NCBI RefSeq assembly: GCF_030034735.1
Contig: NZ_CP125370.1
Location: 4,511,001-4,575,000 of the forward strand
DNA from: Paenibacillus sp. RC334
Lineage (GTDB): Bacteria > Bacillota > Bacilli > Paenibacillales > Paenibacillaceae
Direction: 5' to 3'
DNA: 64,000 nucleotides
Shown: piece after piece, positions 1-7,046 of the stretch
How the letters are laid out: each line of letters starts with the position of its first letter
Position numbering within the stretch: position 1 is the stretch's first letter
Made by a program: the position numbers and the translations under genes
The notes under the pieces: model-generated
Told to the model about the DNA's origin: nothing
Seen by the model: the letters and a program-made list of their open reading frames with translations, nothing else
Databases searched by the model: none

Positions 1-249
1 GAGAGCCGCCAAATGAAATACATAATCCACACCCTGACAGGCGGTAACCAGTGCATCCTTATCCCGAATATCCCCGATGCAGAAGCTAAGTCGTTCATCC
101 TCAAACTGCCTGTTCATCGCAACCTGACTCGATTCTCCGCGCGAAAAGATAATGACCTCTTTGGGGTTACGCGGCAGTAGCTGGGCAACCAGCTCATGCC
201 CCCAGGAGCCGGTACCGCCGGTAACCAAGATACGTTGGTTTTCAAACAT
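1..249 (-). CDS. UDP-GlcNAc 4,6-dehydratase family protein, partial (FnlA/CapE-like)
   Basis: The frame runs off the left edge, so only the first 83 residues are present. They form the start of an extended short-chain dehydrogenase: an N-terminal beta strand followed by the NAD(P)-binding motif TGGTGSWG at residues 10-17, then FSRGE, GDIRD and HLAAL. This pattern is typical of CapE/FnlA/PseB-type nucleotide-sugar dehydratases that act on UDP-GlcNAc in the cytoplasm. The start codon lies inside the end of the upstream epimerase gene (8-base overlap), so the two are probably translationally coupled. Next to an FnlC-like 2-epimerase, the UDP-L-FucNAc route is the best guess. A PseB-type enzyme cannot be excluded from this fragment. 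Confidence 0.75.
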   Translation of the reverse strand, partial: MFENQRILVTGGTGSWGHELVAQLLPRNPKEVIIFSRGESSQVAMNRQFEDERLSFCIGDIRDKDALVTACQGVDYVFHLAAL

Positions 250-1333
250 GCCGTTTCCCTCCAAGCAAAAATTTGACTACCTTATCTGACACATCCTCCG
301 CCAGATAACCTGCGGGACACTGCCACTTATGCTTCATCCCGGTCATTAAGACTACTGCGTTCGCTATAACCTCTCCATCCAACCCGGACACGATATTGCT
401 GCCACAATCTACGGTTTCCGGCCGTTCCGTCGTCCGGCGCATCGTGACCGTCGGCACACCCATGATGCAGCATTCCTCCTGTACGGTGCCGCTGTCCGTC
501 AAAGCGCAGCGGGCATGCCGCTCCAGCAGTACGAAGTCAAAAAAACCGAACGGCTCATGGAATTCCACCAGCGGATCAAGCTCGATCGGCGGATGGCTCG
601 CGATACGAGCGGCGGTGCGAGGATGAATACTGCAAATGACCCGCTGTCCGGACTGCTGTGCTACCCGATTCAGGCCATCCAGAATAGCCAGCAAATGTGG
701 CGGATGGTCGACATTTTCGGCTCTGTGGGCGGTTACCAGGAAATATTGCCCTGGCGACAGTCCCAGCTTCTTCAAAATGTCGCTGCCGGACACCTCTTTC
801 TCGTAATGCTGCATCACTTCGTAAATCGGGTTTCCAGTCAATACAATTTGTTGGCTCGGAAAGCCTTCCCGTATTAGATGCTGCTTGCTTTGCTCCGTAT
901 ACGGCATATTAATCGTAGAAATCGCGTCAATGACGCGGCGATTCTTCTCTTCCGGCACATCCAGATCGTAGCAGCGGTTCCCCGCCTCCATATGCACGAC
1001 CGGGTAGCCCATACGTTCCGCAAGCAAGGCGCACAGGGCGCTGTTCGTATCGCCGAGCAGCAGCACATGATCCGGGCGCTCCTTGTTTAAAATATCCTCC
1101 ATCTGCGAGTACATGGCAGACAACTGTTTGCCCAGCGTTCCCGCCTTCTCCTGAAGCACATAATCTGGGGCACGCAGCCCCAGTTCGCGGAAGAATTGCC
1201 CGCTCAGGCTTTCCGTGTAATTTTGGCCCGTATGCACAAGCACATGCTGGTCTGCATGGCGATCCAGCTTCGGAATGATCAGGCTGAGCCGTATAATTTC
1301 CGGTCTTGTGCCGAGCACGGTCAATATTTTCAT
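242..1333 (-). CDS. WecB-family UDP-sugar 2-epimerase (FnlC/CapG-like)
   Basis: A 363-residue non-hydrolysing UDP-N-acetyl-hexosamine 2-epimerase. It opens with ILTVLGTRPEIIRL and carries LLGDTNSAL, HMEAGNRCYD, VTAHRAENVD and SDSGTVQEE, all hallmarks of the GT-B-like WecB fold. The variant HMEAGNRCYD resembles the FnlC/CapG branch, which makes UDP-L-FucNAc, more than classical WecB (HVEAGLRT); that assignment is from memory of the family. The ATG at 1333 is chosen because the in-frame GTG at 1348 lies within the ribosome binding site AAAGGTGG. It sits downstream of the GT4 gene and overlaps the dehydratase by 8 bases, giving a two-gene sugar-nucleotide module at the end of the glycan locus. 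Confidence 0.8.
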   Translation of the reverse strand: MKILTVLGTRPEIIRLSLIIPKLDRHADQHVLVHTGQNYTESLSGQFFRELGLRAPDYVLQEKAGTLGKQLSAMYSQMEDILNKERPDHVLLLGDTNSALCALLAERMGYPVVHMEAGNRCYDLDVPEEKNRRVIDAISTINMPYTEQSKQHLIREGFPSQQIVLTGNPIYEVMQHYEKEVSGSDILKKLGLSPGQYFLVTAHRAENVDHPPHLLAILDGLNRVAQQSGQRVICSIHPRTAARIASHPPIELDPLVEFHEPFGFFDFVLLERHARCALTDSGTVQEECCIMGVPTVTMRRTTERPETVDCGSNIVSGLDGEVIANAVVLMTGMKHKWQCPAGYLAEDVSDKVVKFLLGGKRHV

Positions 1334-1438
1334 TGTGTTGGAACCCACCTTTGCTGTCGTTGTTTCATTAAACTGTGGAGTTTAATGCGTGAGATAGCCA
1401 TCCAGCAAACTGTCTGTGCTCCAGCTAAACGTTCACCT

Positions 1439-1477
1439 CAACGGTCCGGCATGCTTTCACCCGGACCGTTGTTTTTT
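1439..1477 (+). terminator. Hairpin with T-run, read on the plus strand
   Basis: An 11-bp inverted repeat (CAACGGTCCGG and CCGGACCGTTG) is followed on the plus strand by six Ts. The stop codon of the minus-strand GT4 gene falls at the start of the loop side. In the minus direction no T-run follows, so it would not terminate the glycan operon. It may block antisense transcription, or the hairpin may affect the mRNA between the GT4 and epimerase genes. Confidence 0.35.
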
Positions 1478-3136
1478 GTGGCGTCCAGCCTTGAGCGTTA
1501 GCCGCTTCCGCTTGTGCGGATGCGGACGCCTCGACACAGGCTTGAGCTTGTGTTTTCGTTTGAGCTTCCGCTTCAACCTGGGTTTCTGTCTGGACTTGGA
1601 TTTCGGCAGAAGCCCTGACAGCGGAAACCAGTTAATGCGATAGCTCCTGCTGCTGGCGTTGCTCTTACCCTTGCGCTTGCGGGGTCTGCTTTGCTTGCGG
1701 GCCGCTGGCCATCTCGCTCGAATGCCACGCTTGCCATGATGCAGGTCTGGCTGTAGCTCCGGTACAGGAGGGGGTGGCTGTGGCAAGCCCGGAATGGCTG
1801 CATACTCGATAGGTGGCAGACCGAGCACAGGCAGTTGGCCAACCAGCGATTCGGGAAATTCTCGAATAGCGCTGGTACATGCCTCCGGTATAGCGATGAC
1901 CTGACGTAGCCCTTCTCCCTCCCGCGTCCATACCGGACCACCCGGCTGCTGAATCAGCGGGAACCACTGCGGATCATGACACACCCATTGGCTGGCCATG
2001 ACGTGCAGGTTGTTTTGGTAGGAATCAGACCCGTATACACGTGTAGCCGCGCTGTGGTTCCGTACACCAATCCGTTCCACTTCCTCGGGATGATTGAGCA
2101 GATAGCCCACTTTTTCAGCCAGCATATCGCTGTTTCCCGGCTCTACCAAAAACTCAGTATTTCCGGTCGCCTCCATCAGCTCCACCAGTCCGCCCTGCGC
2201 AAAGGCCACAACCGGCTTTCCGTAAACCAGCCCCTCCAGTGCCGTCAGACCAAAGCCTTCCTCCACCATGCTCGGGATGACAACCATATCCATCGCGCTA
2301 TATGCGGTGGATACAGATTCCTCAAATGAGCTGAACTGGAATCGGCGGCTGTAACGGGATTTGCGGATTAAAGAAACGCATTTCACGTAATATTCCGAGT
2401 CCACCGAGCTGCCGATGATCCAGAAGCGGCAGCTCGAATTCGTTTCACACAGCTTCAGAGCCATTTGAACAAAAGGTAACAGTCCTTTGGCTTCGCAGAT
2501 AAAGGAAGAAATATAACCAATACAGATATGCGATTCCTTCAACCCCAGCTTTTCACGTTTGCGTTTCCGTTGCAGTACATGCTCTTTGTGCGGCGGCATA
2601 TCCATATCCCGACAAGGAGACAACACCGTATGCGGACGTGTCAGCCCCGCCCCGTGCAAAGGCCTCAAGACGGCTTGCGAAATACCGATGACCCATCGGC
2701 TGTAACGCTCGATGATGGAGACCGAGACAGGTGTATGCTCATTCTGGTTAATGACTTCGGTTATTTTCCAGACCACTGGAATATTCGACTCATGGGAAGC
2801 CATCGCGGGCATGACGTTCACACAGGTATTGACCAGCACCACATCTGGACGCGCTTGCTGTAGCAACTGAAGCAACGGTGCGTACGAAGCATGGTTTCGC
2901 AAATTCTCCGCATCTTGCGCCAATCCCTCATACGGGGTATACATGCCGTGCAGCATGGGCAGGTTCTGAATTTGGACGGTAATCCCGCGCTTGCGGGCAA
3001 TCGTGGTCAGCCGCCCTTCACCGGGCGTCACCAGAATGCAGTCGAAGTACGTACGAATGTCTACACAAAATTGCAATAACAGCTTCTCCGCTCCCGTAAT
3101 GCTGCGGACATTGCTGACATGGCTGAATAGCATCAT
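1457..3136 (-). CDS. GT4-family glycosyltransferase with proline-rich linker and Lys/Arg-rich tail
   Basis: A 559-residue protein. Residues about 1-380 form a GT-B glycosyltransferase of family 4, with MLFSHVSN at the N terminus, GYISSFICEAKG, and the nucleotide-sugar site EEGFGLTALEGLVYGKPVVA. After this come a Pro-rich linker (PGLPQPPPP) and about 110 residues extremely rich in Lys and Arg. The cationic tail is not part of the catalytic fold and probably binds an anionic partner or a spore layer. The best ribosome binding site (GGAGG at 3158-3162) is ideally placed for an ATC codon at 3148 rather than the ATG at 3136, so a non-canonical start is possible. It is the last glycosyltransferase gene of the locus. 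Confidence 0.8.
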   Translation of the reverse strand: MMLFSHVSNVRSITGAEKLLLQFCVDIRTYFDCILVTPGEGRLTTIARKRGITVQIQNLPMLHGMYTPYEGLAQDAENLRNHASYAPLLQLLQQARPDVVLVNTCVNVMPAMASHESNIPVVWKITEVINQNEHTPVSVSIIERYSRWVIGISQAVLRPLHGAGLTRPHTVLSPCRDMDMPPHKEHVLQRKRKREKLGLKESHICIGYISSFICEAKGLLPFVQMALKLCETNSSCRFWIIGSSVDSEYYVKCVSLIRKSRYSRRFQFSSFEESVSTAYSAMDMVVIPSMVEEGFGLTALEGLVYGKPVVAFAQGGLVELMEATGNTEFLVEPGNSDMLAEKVGYLLNHPEEVERIGVRNHSAATRVYGSDSYQNNLHVMASQWVCHDPQWFPLIQQPGGPVWTREGEGLRQVIAIPEACTSAIREFPESLVGQLPVLGLPPIEYAAIPGLPQPPPPVPELQPDLHHGKRGIRARWPAARKQSRPRKRKGKSNASSRSYRINWFPLSGLLPKSKSRQKPRLKRKLKRKHKLKPVSRRPHPHKRKRLTLKAGRHKKQRSG

Positions 3137-3196
3137 TTTCGGTTTGATCGGAGTTCACCTCCTTTAAAATAGCAATCATCGGGCGTATGAACCGAA

Positions 3197-4315
3197 TTAT
3201 GGAAATACGATCGACAGCAGCTGGTCAATCCGGTGACCATACGTGTGCTCACGCAGTGTCCGTTCCAGAGCACGCAAGGCAATCTCACGGCGTTCCTTTT
3301 CGTGCGTCAAATAAAACTCAATCTTCTCCAGCAGCTCCTGTTGGGAACTGTACGTCTCGATCTCTTCTCCCGGCTTGTAAAAATGAGCCAGATCATCCCG
3401 TGTGTCGGTCAGTTGCAAGGTGCCGCAGGCAGAAATTTCGAACGTGCGCGGATTCGGCGACGCCCCCGGAATTTTCAGCGCATTGTTATTCACTGAATCA
3501 TCCTGATGCGAACGATGAAGATTAATGACAATTTTGCTGCCATTATACGTATCATTCGTCTCGACCGGAGACATCCAGCGGCCTATCTCGATTTTGTCTC
3601 CGTACGATTGATAATCAGGGAGACGATCCCACCAGATTCCGTTGATTTTAATATTACGAGCCATGAGCTGCGGCATAATCGGATTAAAGAAATAGATGCG
3701 ATTCCAGTAGGCCGAGCCGGTAAACCCGATTTCACGCCGTACAGAAGCGGGAGAGCTAAGCGGGAAATATTGAGTCAGAAATGCCGCAAAGGGCAAGTAA
3801 TGTACAGATGGGCAGCCAAGCTGACGGTACATTTCAATGCAATTCAGCTCTAGCGTGAACACATGGTCATAATGCGGGACAATTTGGGTCGTCGTGTCCG
3901 TGTAATAGGGATCATCCGTTAGCCAGATGGCGGTCGGAATGCCCAACTGACGCACCGCTTCCACCTGCTCCAGTGGAAGGTCCATCCCATCCAGCGCCAG
4001 CACCAGATTCGGACGGAGCTGAGCAGCGATACCACCTACGGGCTGACGCGGGTCGGTTACAGTAACCTGAGCCGTCATACTTTGCAATGTGGTAATAACC
4101 GCTTCATCCAGTGGAGAATAGGGAAGACCTTTACCGGAGACTACATACAGTACATGGATTTGTCGAAAAGGAAAGACCGCCTTCGTCCGGGTAAGAATCG
4201 CATTGGCGCGCCCGCGCAAATAGCCTTCGTCGTAACCGTCACTGATTCCCGCAGCTCTCCCCTTTTCCCAGGAAGTTGTGGCCGGGTCAAACGGTCCTGT
4301 CGTAGATATCGTCAT
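3197..4315 (-). CDS. CgeB-like glycosyltransferase with GX3 repeat (copy 1)
   Basis: A 372-residue protein of the CgeB type: a DUF3880-like N-terminal half (LNLVLALDG-like strand, TAIWLTDDPYYTD) and a C-terminal GT-B nucleotide-sugar half (GFTGSAYWNR, NGSKIVINLHR, NPRTFEISACG). CgeB is known from the Bacillus subtilis cgeAB locus, which shapes the outermost spore layer under sigma-K. Residues 19-42 form six perfect four-residue steps beginning with Gly or Ala, a repeat shared with three other proteins here. The ATG at 4315 is preferred over an in-frame GTG at 4324 because AGGAG lies 8 bases upstream. It follows the second CgeB-like gene by about 30 bases, and the two are paralogues. Confidence 0.85.
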   Translation of the reverse strand: MTISTTGPFDPATTSWEKGRAAGISDGYDEGYLRGRANAILTRTKAVFPFRQIHVLYVVSGKGLPYSPLDEAVITTLQSMTAQVTVTDPRQPVGGIAAQLRPNLVLALDGMDLPLEQVEAVRQLGIPTAIWLTDDPYYTDTTTQIVPHYDHVFTLELNCIEMYRQLGCPSVHYLPFAAFLTQYFPLSSPASVRREIGFTGSAYWNRIYFFNPIMPQLMARNIKINGIWWDRLPDYQSYGDKIEIGRWMSPVETNDTYNGSKIVINLHRSHQDDSVNNNALKIPGASPNPRTFEISACGTLQLTDTRDDLAHFYKPGEEIETYSSQQELLEKIEFYLTHEKERREIALRALERTLREHTYGHRIDQLLSIVFP

Positions 4316-4348
4316 CACTTTCACTCCTCACTGTTTTTGGTGTTTACT

Positions 4349-5440
4349 TTAGGCCATCGCCTTGTCCAGCAATTCTTCCATACGATTTGTGTACAGATGC
4401 TTTTGCATGGTGGTGTGCAGCCCGCGCCAGGCCATGCGTTCACGTTCCCAGTCATGCTTGAGATAGTAGTCCAGCTTGACCTTCAACTCCTCTACTCCAC
4501 CAAAGGTTTCAATGTCATAGCCCGGTCGGTAATAGCGGCTCAGATCCTTCCGAATGTCCGTCATCTGGAGCGTGCCACAGGCAGCAATTTCGTAGGTCCG
4601 GGGATTAATGGACTCCGCCGACAGCTGATGTGTATTCCGGTTATCCAGTCCGGGGTCCGTCGGACGATGCAGATTGATAACAATTTTGGAGCCGTTATAA
4701 TATTTGGCTGTTTCCTCCGGCTCCATGAAGATTGGACGGATAAATCGTTCCAGCACATCCCGACGGGTCAGCCGATCCCAGCTTCCACCCACGATCAGCA
4801 CCCTTTTATCCGCTAAAAAAGAAGCGAGGTGGTCAAACAGCTTTACGCGGTTCCAGAAGGCATTCCCGATGAAGCAAATGTCATGCTGGTGCTCCCGCTC
4901 CACCCGCTGGGGATAAAAGATCCGGGCTGACGCAGCAAGCGGCAAATAATGTACCTTTGCCACTCCCTGATCTCGATAAAACGGCAGGCATGACATCTCG
5001 TGCGTAAATACAACATCGTAGGATTGGCAGATCAACGCCGTATCCTCCGTAAAGTAAGGATCATCTACAAACCATATGGCCGTCCGAATACCCAGGCCCC
5101 GTATTTGCTGCACCTGCTCCAGATGATCCGGTGGAAAAACATGCAGCCCGTTCATGACCAGTACGAGCTCGGGTCGATGGGCTTCGGCGTCAGCCAGCAT
5201 TCTGGCAGGAGTACCGATGATGAATTCACTGCATATTTGGCTTAATGCCTCTTGTACCCCTGTGTCTATTGCGGCGAAGCCTTGCGGGATATACAGCACT
5301 TTCAAATGGCGAACAGCAGGCACCGTGGCCACGACCTGTGACAGAGCAGCCGTGCACCCCCCCATTCTGCGTCCTTCCCGGTAGCCACATCGATAGGCTT
5401 CGCGTTCATTCCCGCTTCGTTGATCGTTCACATCCTTCAC
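4349..5440 (-). CDS. CgeB-like glycosyltransferase with GX3 repeat (copy 2)
   Basis: A 363-residue paralogue of the neighbouring CgeB-like protein. It shows the same landmarks: ELVLVMNGLHV, TAIWFVDDPYFTED, CFIGNAFWNRVKLF, NGSKIVINLHRP and INPRTYEIAACGT, followed by TDIRKDL. The last of these is the donor-binding end of a GT-B fold. Residues 15-31 carry Gly/Ala at every fourth position (15, 19, 23, 27, 31), the GX3 repeat common to this locus. The start is uncertain: a GTG at 5440 and another at 5431 are both in frame, and GGTGAAGG lies between them. It is probably cytoplasmic in the mother cell, adding sugars to spore-surface proteins, by analogy with CgeB. Its substrate is unknown. Confidence 0.83.
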   Translation of the reverse strand: MKDVNDQRSGNEREAYRCGYREGRRMGGCTAALSQVVATVPAVRHLKVLYIPQGFAAIDTGVQEALSQICSEFIIGTPARMLADAEAHRPELVLVMNGLHVFPPDHLEQVQQIRGLGIRTAIWFVDDPYFTEDTALICQSYDVVFTHEMSCLPFYRDQGVAKVHYLPLAASARIFYPQRVEREHQHDICFIGNAFWNRVKLFDHLASFLADKRVLIVGGSWDRLTRRDVLERFIRPIFMEPEETAKYYNGSKIVINLHRPTDPGLDNRNTHQLSAESINPRTYEIAACGTLQMTDIRKDLSRYYRPGYDIETFGGVEELKVKLDYYLKHDWERERMAWRGLHTTMQKHLYTNRMEELLDKAMA

Positions 5441-5476
5441 CCTGTCCTGTTGTAGAATAAACTTCTGTCACTCCTA

Positions 5477-5485
5477 AACTATATG
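5477..5485 (-). promoter_or_regulatory. Possible sigma-E/K -10 element upstream of the CgeB-like pair
   Basis: CATATAGTT on the minus strand matches eight of nine positions of the sigma-K -10 pattern CATANNNTA, and seven of eight of the sigma-E pattern. No convincing AC element lies 16-17 bases upstream. It sits about 40 bases before the CgeB-like start and after the terminator of the preceding gene, so a promoter is expected here. Confidence 0.3.
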
Positions 5486-5560
5486 CGGAGGGGTCAAACG
5501 CATCATGGACGACTGCCACTGCCCGGACAAAATTGGCGTTTGCCCGTCCATCTGCCAAAC

Positions 5561-5592
5561 AACAAATAACCCCGAGGCTGTTAGCTTCGGGG
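5561..5592 (-). terminator. Intrinsic terminator after the Arg-rich GX3 protein gene
   Basis: On the minus strand a GC-rich stem (CCCCGA paired with TCGGGG, extended by GC pairs around a five-base loop) is followed by a T-rich stretch (TTATTTGTTGTTT). It closes the transcription unit of four small genes at 5622-6927. Confidence 0.7.
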
Positions 5593-5621
5593 GATCAGTT
5601 ACAATAGATGATGTTCACGGT

Positions 5622-5981
5622 TTACTGGGCCTTGTATGCGACTTGGTGTCCTTCTTCGTAGCCTTTGGCAAAGCCTGAATTGAAGCCCTCGTTATAGGCA
5701 GCATCATATCCCTGCTGGAATGCCTGCGGATCATGCTCCAGCACAACAGGCTCGGGCTGTGGATTTTCCGCTGCAGGAGCTGTAGACTGGGTGGGCTGAG
5801 GTTTTTTCTCCCGACGCAGATGAGGACGACTTCTACGGGCGGAGTGAAGCCCTCTTTTACGCCGTCTTAAAGCAAGCAGACGTTTTCTTCTCAGCTTTAA
5901 TCTTCGGATACTCGAACGTCGGGTACTTTTGCGTCTTTTGCGGGCTTTTCCCCGCGTAACGCGTTCCCACCGTATTCTCAT
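5622..5981 (-). CDS. Arg-rich small protein ending in eight GX3 tetrads
   Basis: A protein of about 119 residues in two parts. The first 60 residues are dominated by Arg and Lys (RKRRKSTRR, LRRKRLLALRRRKRG). The last 33 form eight consecutive four-residue steps starting with Gly or Ala, usually followed by an aromatic residue (GYDA, AYNE, GFNS, GFAK, GYEE and so on). Such a repeat should give a helix with one small face, suited to tight helix packing. The second ATG (5981) is chosen because GGAGG lies 7 bases upstream of it but only 1 base from the first. No enzymatic domain is visible. It may be a scaffold that docks the GX3-tagged glycosyltransferases onto the spore; this is inference. Confidence 0.75.
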   Translation of the reverse strand: MRIRWERVTRGKARKRRKSTRRSSIRRLKLRRKRLLALRRRKRGLHSARRSRPHLRREKKPQPTQSTAPAAENPQPEPVVLEHDPQAFQQGYDAAYNEGFNSGFAKGYEEGHQVAYKAQ

Positions 5982-5993
5982 TCTCATTCCTCC

Positions 5994-6278
5994 TTAGTTT
6001 CCTCGTCGTTGTTGCGTTTTTGGAACAGGCAGTTGGAGCCACGGCTGAGTCGGTTTACCATACACCTGCCGTCTTAATGGTATGCCCGCCAACATCTGCG
6101 TGATTTTCCCCTGGTAGTTGCTGAGCACACGAATGGTTTCCTCCAGACGGGTAGCGGACATATCCGCATGGGGCGTCAAGTCCGCAAGACTGCTCAGCAT
6201 CCGAGCAACGGCGTGCTGGCTGGTAGCAATGGACTCCATCATATCCAGCTTGATCTCACGTTCGCGCCTCATACTCAT
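5994..6278 (-). CDS. Small helical protein of unknown function, third of a trio
   Basis: A 94-residue protein I do not recognise. It is mostly helical, with a central stretch (SATRLEETIRVLSNYQGKI, then TQMLAGI) resembling the second halves of the two preceding proteins, and a basic, Pro/Gln-containing tail ending QQRRGN. The start overlaps the upstream stop as TAATG, and the stop codon overlaps the ribosome binding site of the next gene, so the set is tightly coupled. The position between glycosyltransferase genes and the sigma-K-like promoters suggests a spore-assembly role, but no function can be assigned. Confidence 0.75.
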   Translation of the reverse strand: MSMRREREIKLDMMESIATSQHAVARMLSSLADLTPHADMSATRLEETIRVLSNYQGKITQMLAGIPLRRQVYGKPTQPWLQLPVPKTQQRRGN

Positions 6279-6610
6279 TAGCTCATATCCCCCGGTCCCA
6301 TTCCTCCCATCATCCCTTCCAATCCGCCACCCTGCTGCTCATCCTGATCCAGTAATGCCTTGAGATTACTGCATAGTCCGGTTTGAAGCCGGGTTAAACC
6401 CTCCAGCATTTCCACCATCTGCTCATGAATTTCCAAAGGCCGTCCCAATTGTTCTTCATCCGTGTCAAATGCGTGAGGCTCCAGATGGTTCAGCGTCCAA
6501 TTACGCATTTTTTCGGCTTCTACCGCCTTGGCCTCCAGGATCATGGACACATTCCATTGCATTTTGGAAGCTGCGTCCAGCATATGAATCATTGCTTTTT
6601 CCCTACTCAT
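6278..6610 (-). CDS. Small helical protein of unknown function, second of a trio
   Basis: A 110-residue protein I do not recognise. Two helical segments (AMIHMLDAASKMQWNVSMIL and a second around EIHEQMVEMLEGLTRLQTGL) flank a short polar stretch. The end is rich in Gly and Met (GGGLEGMMGGMGPGD), like low-complexity tails of coat proteins. GGGAG lies 8 bases before the ATG. The spacing of the second helix matches its two neighbours, so the three are probably distant paralogues and may form a heteromer. No transmembrane segment or signal peptide is visible. Confidence 0.75.
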   Translation of the reverse strand: MSREKAMIHMLDAASKMQWNVSMILEAKAVEAEKMRNWTLNHLEPHAFDTDEEQLGRPLEIHEQMVEMLEGLTRLQTGLCSNLKALLDQDEQQGGGLEGMMGGMGPGDMS

Positions 6611-6639
6611 GTGTTCACTCCCTGCCCTCGGTTGGTACG

Positions 6640-6927
6640 TTACTCCTCGTCCGGGTATGCCGTCTCTTTCACGACACGAACGAGCATTTCAGCCATTGCT
6701 TCCTGAAGATCGGCAATACCGTTCAAGTAGGCAACAATGCTTTTGTTTACTTGTCCCGAGCTGTCGAGAATGCCCGGAATTCCATCAAAACGCGGCTCTT
6801 CGTCCGGCAGTTCATGTATGATCTGCGACATGCGCACGACCACCTGCCGTTCCGCATCCAACAGCCTTGACATCTGCTGCTGCGAGTGCGAAATATGGAT
6901 CAGCAAATCATCTACCTGGTTATGCAT
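6640..6927 (-). CDS. Small helical protein of unknown function, first of a trio
   Basis: A 95-residue protein I do not recognise. The N-terminal helix is Gln/His/Ser-rich (LLIHISHSQQQMSRLLDAE), followed by an acidic loop (LPDEEPRF) and a second helix (NKSIVAYLNGIADLQEAMAE). A strong AAGGAGGGG lies 6 bases before the ATG. It starts a run of four small genes that ends at the terminator near 5570. The preceding gap of about 120 bases holds a weak sporulation-type promoter. Confidence 0.75.
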   Translation of the reverse strand: MHNQVDDLLIHISHSQQQMSRLLDAERQVVVRMSQIIHELPDEEPRFDGIPGILDSSGQVNKSIVAYLNGIADLQEAMAEMLVRVVKETAYPDEE

Positions 6928-6992
6928 AAGCCCCTCCTTTATGTGCTCCGCCGTGCGGAACGCACGAATTGCCTACGGGCTTTCCGCTACTA

Positions 6993-7019
6993 CAGCGTAT
7001 GCCGCAACGAGTAGTCGGT
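6993..7019 (-). promoter_or_regulatory. Possible sporulation promoter before the small-protein trio
   Basis: On the minus strand AACC, 16 bases, then CATACGCTG. This is close to both the sigma-K pattern (AC, 16-17, CATANNNTA; last base differs) and the sigma-E -10 element. It lies in the gap between the GT2 gene and the trio. Confidence 0.35.
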
Positions 7020-7046
7020 TCCGCCTAAAAGCGCCTATTCCGATCA

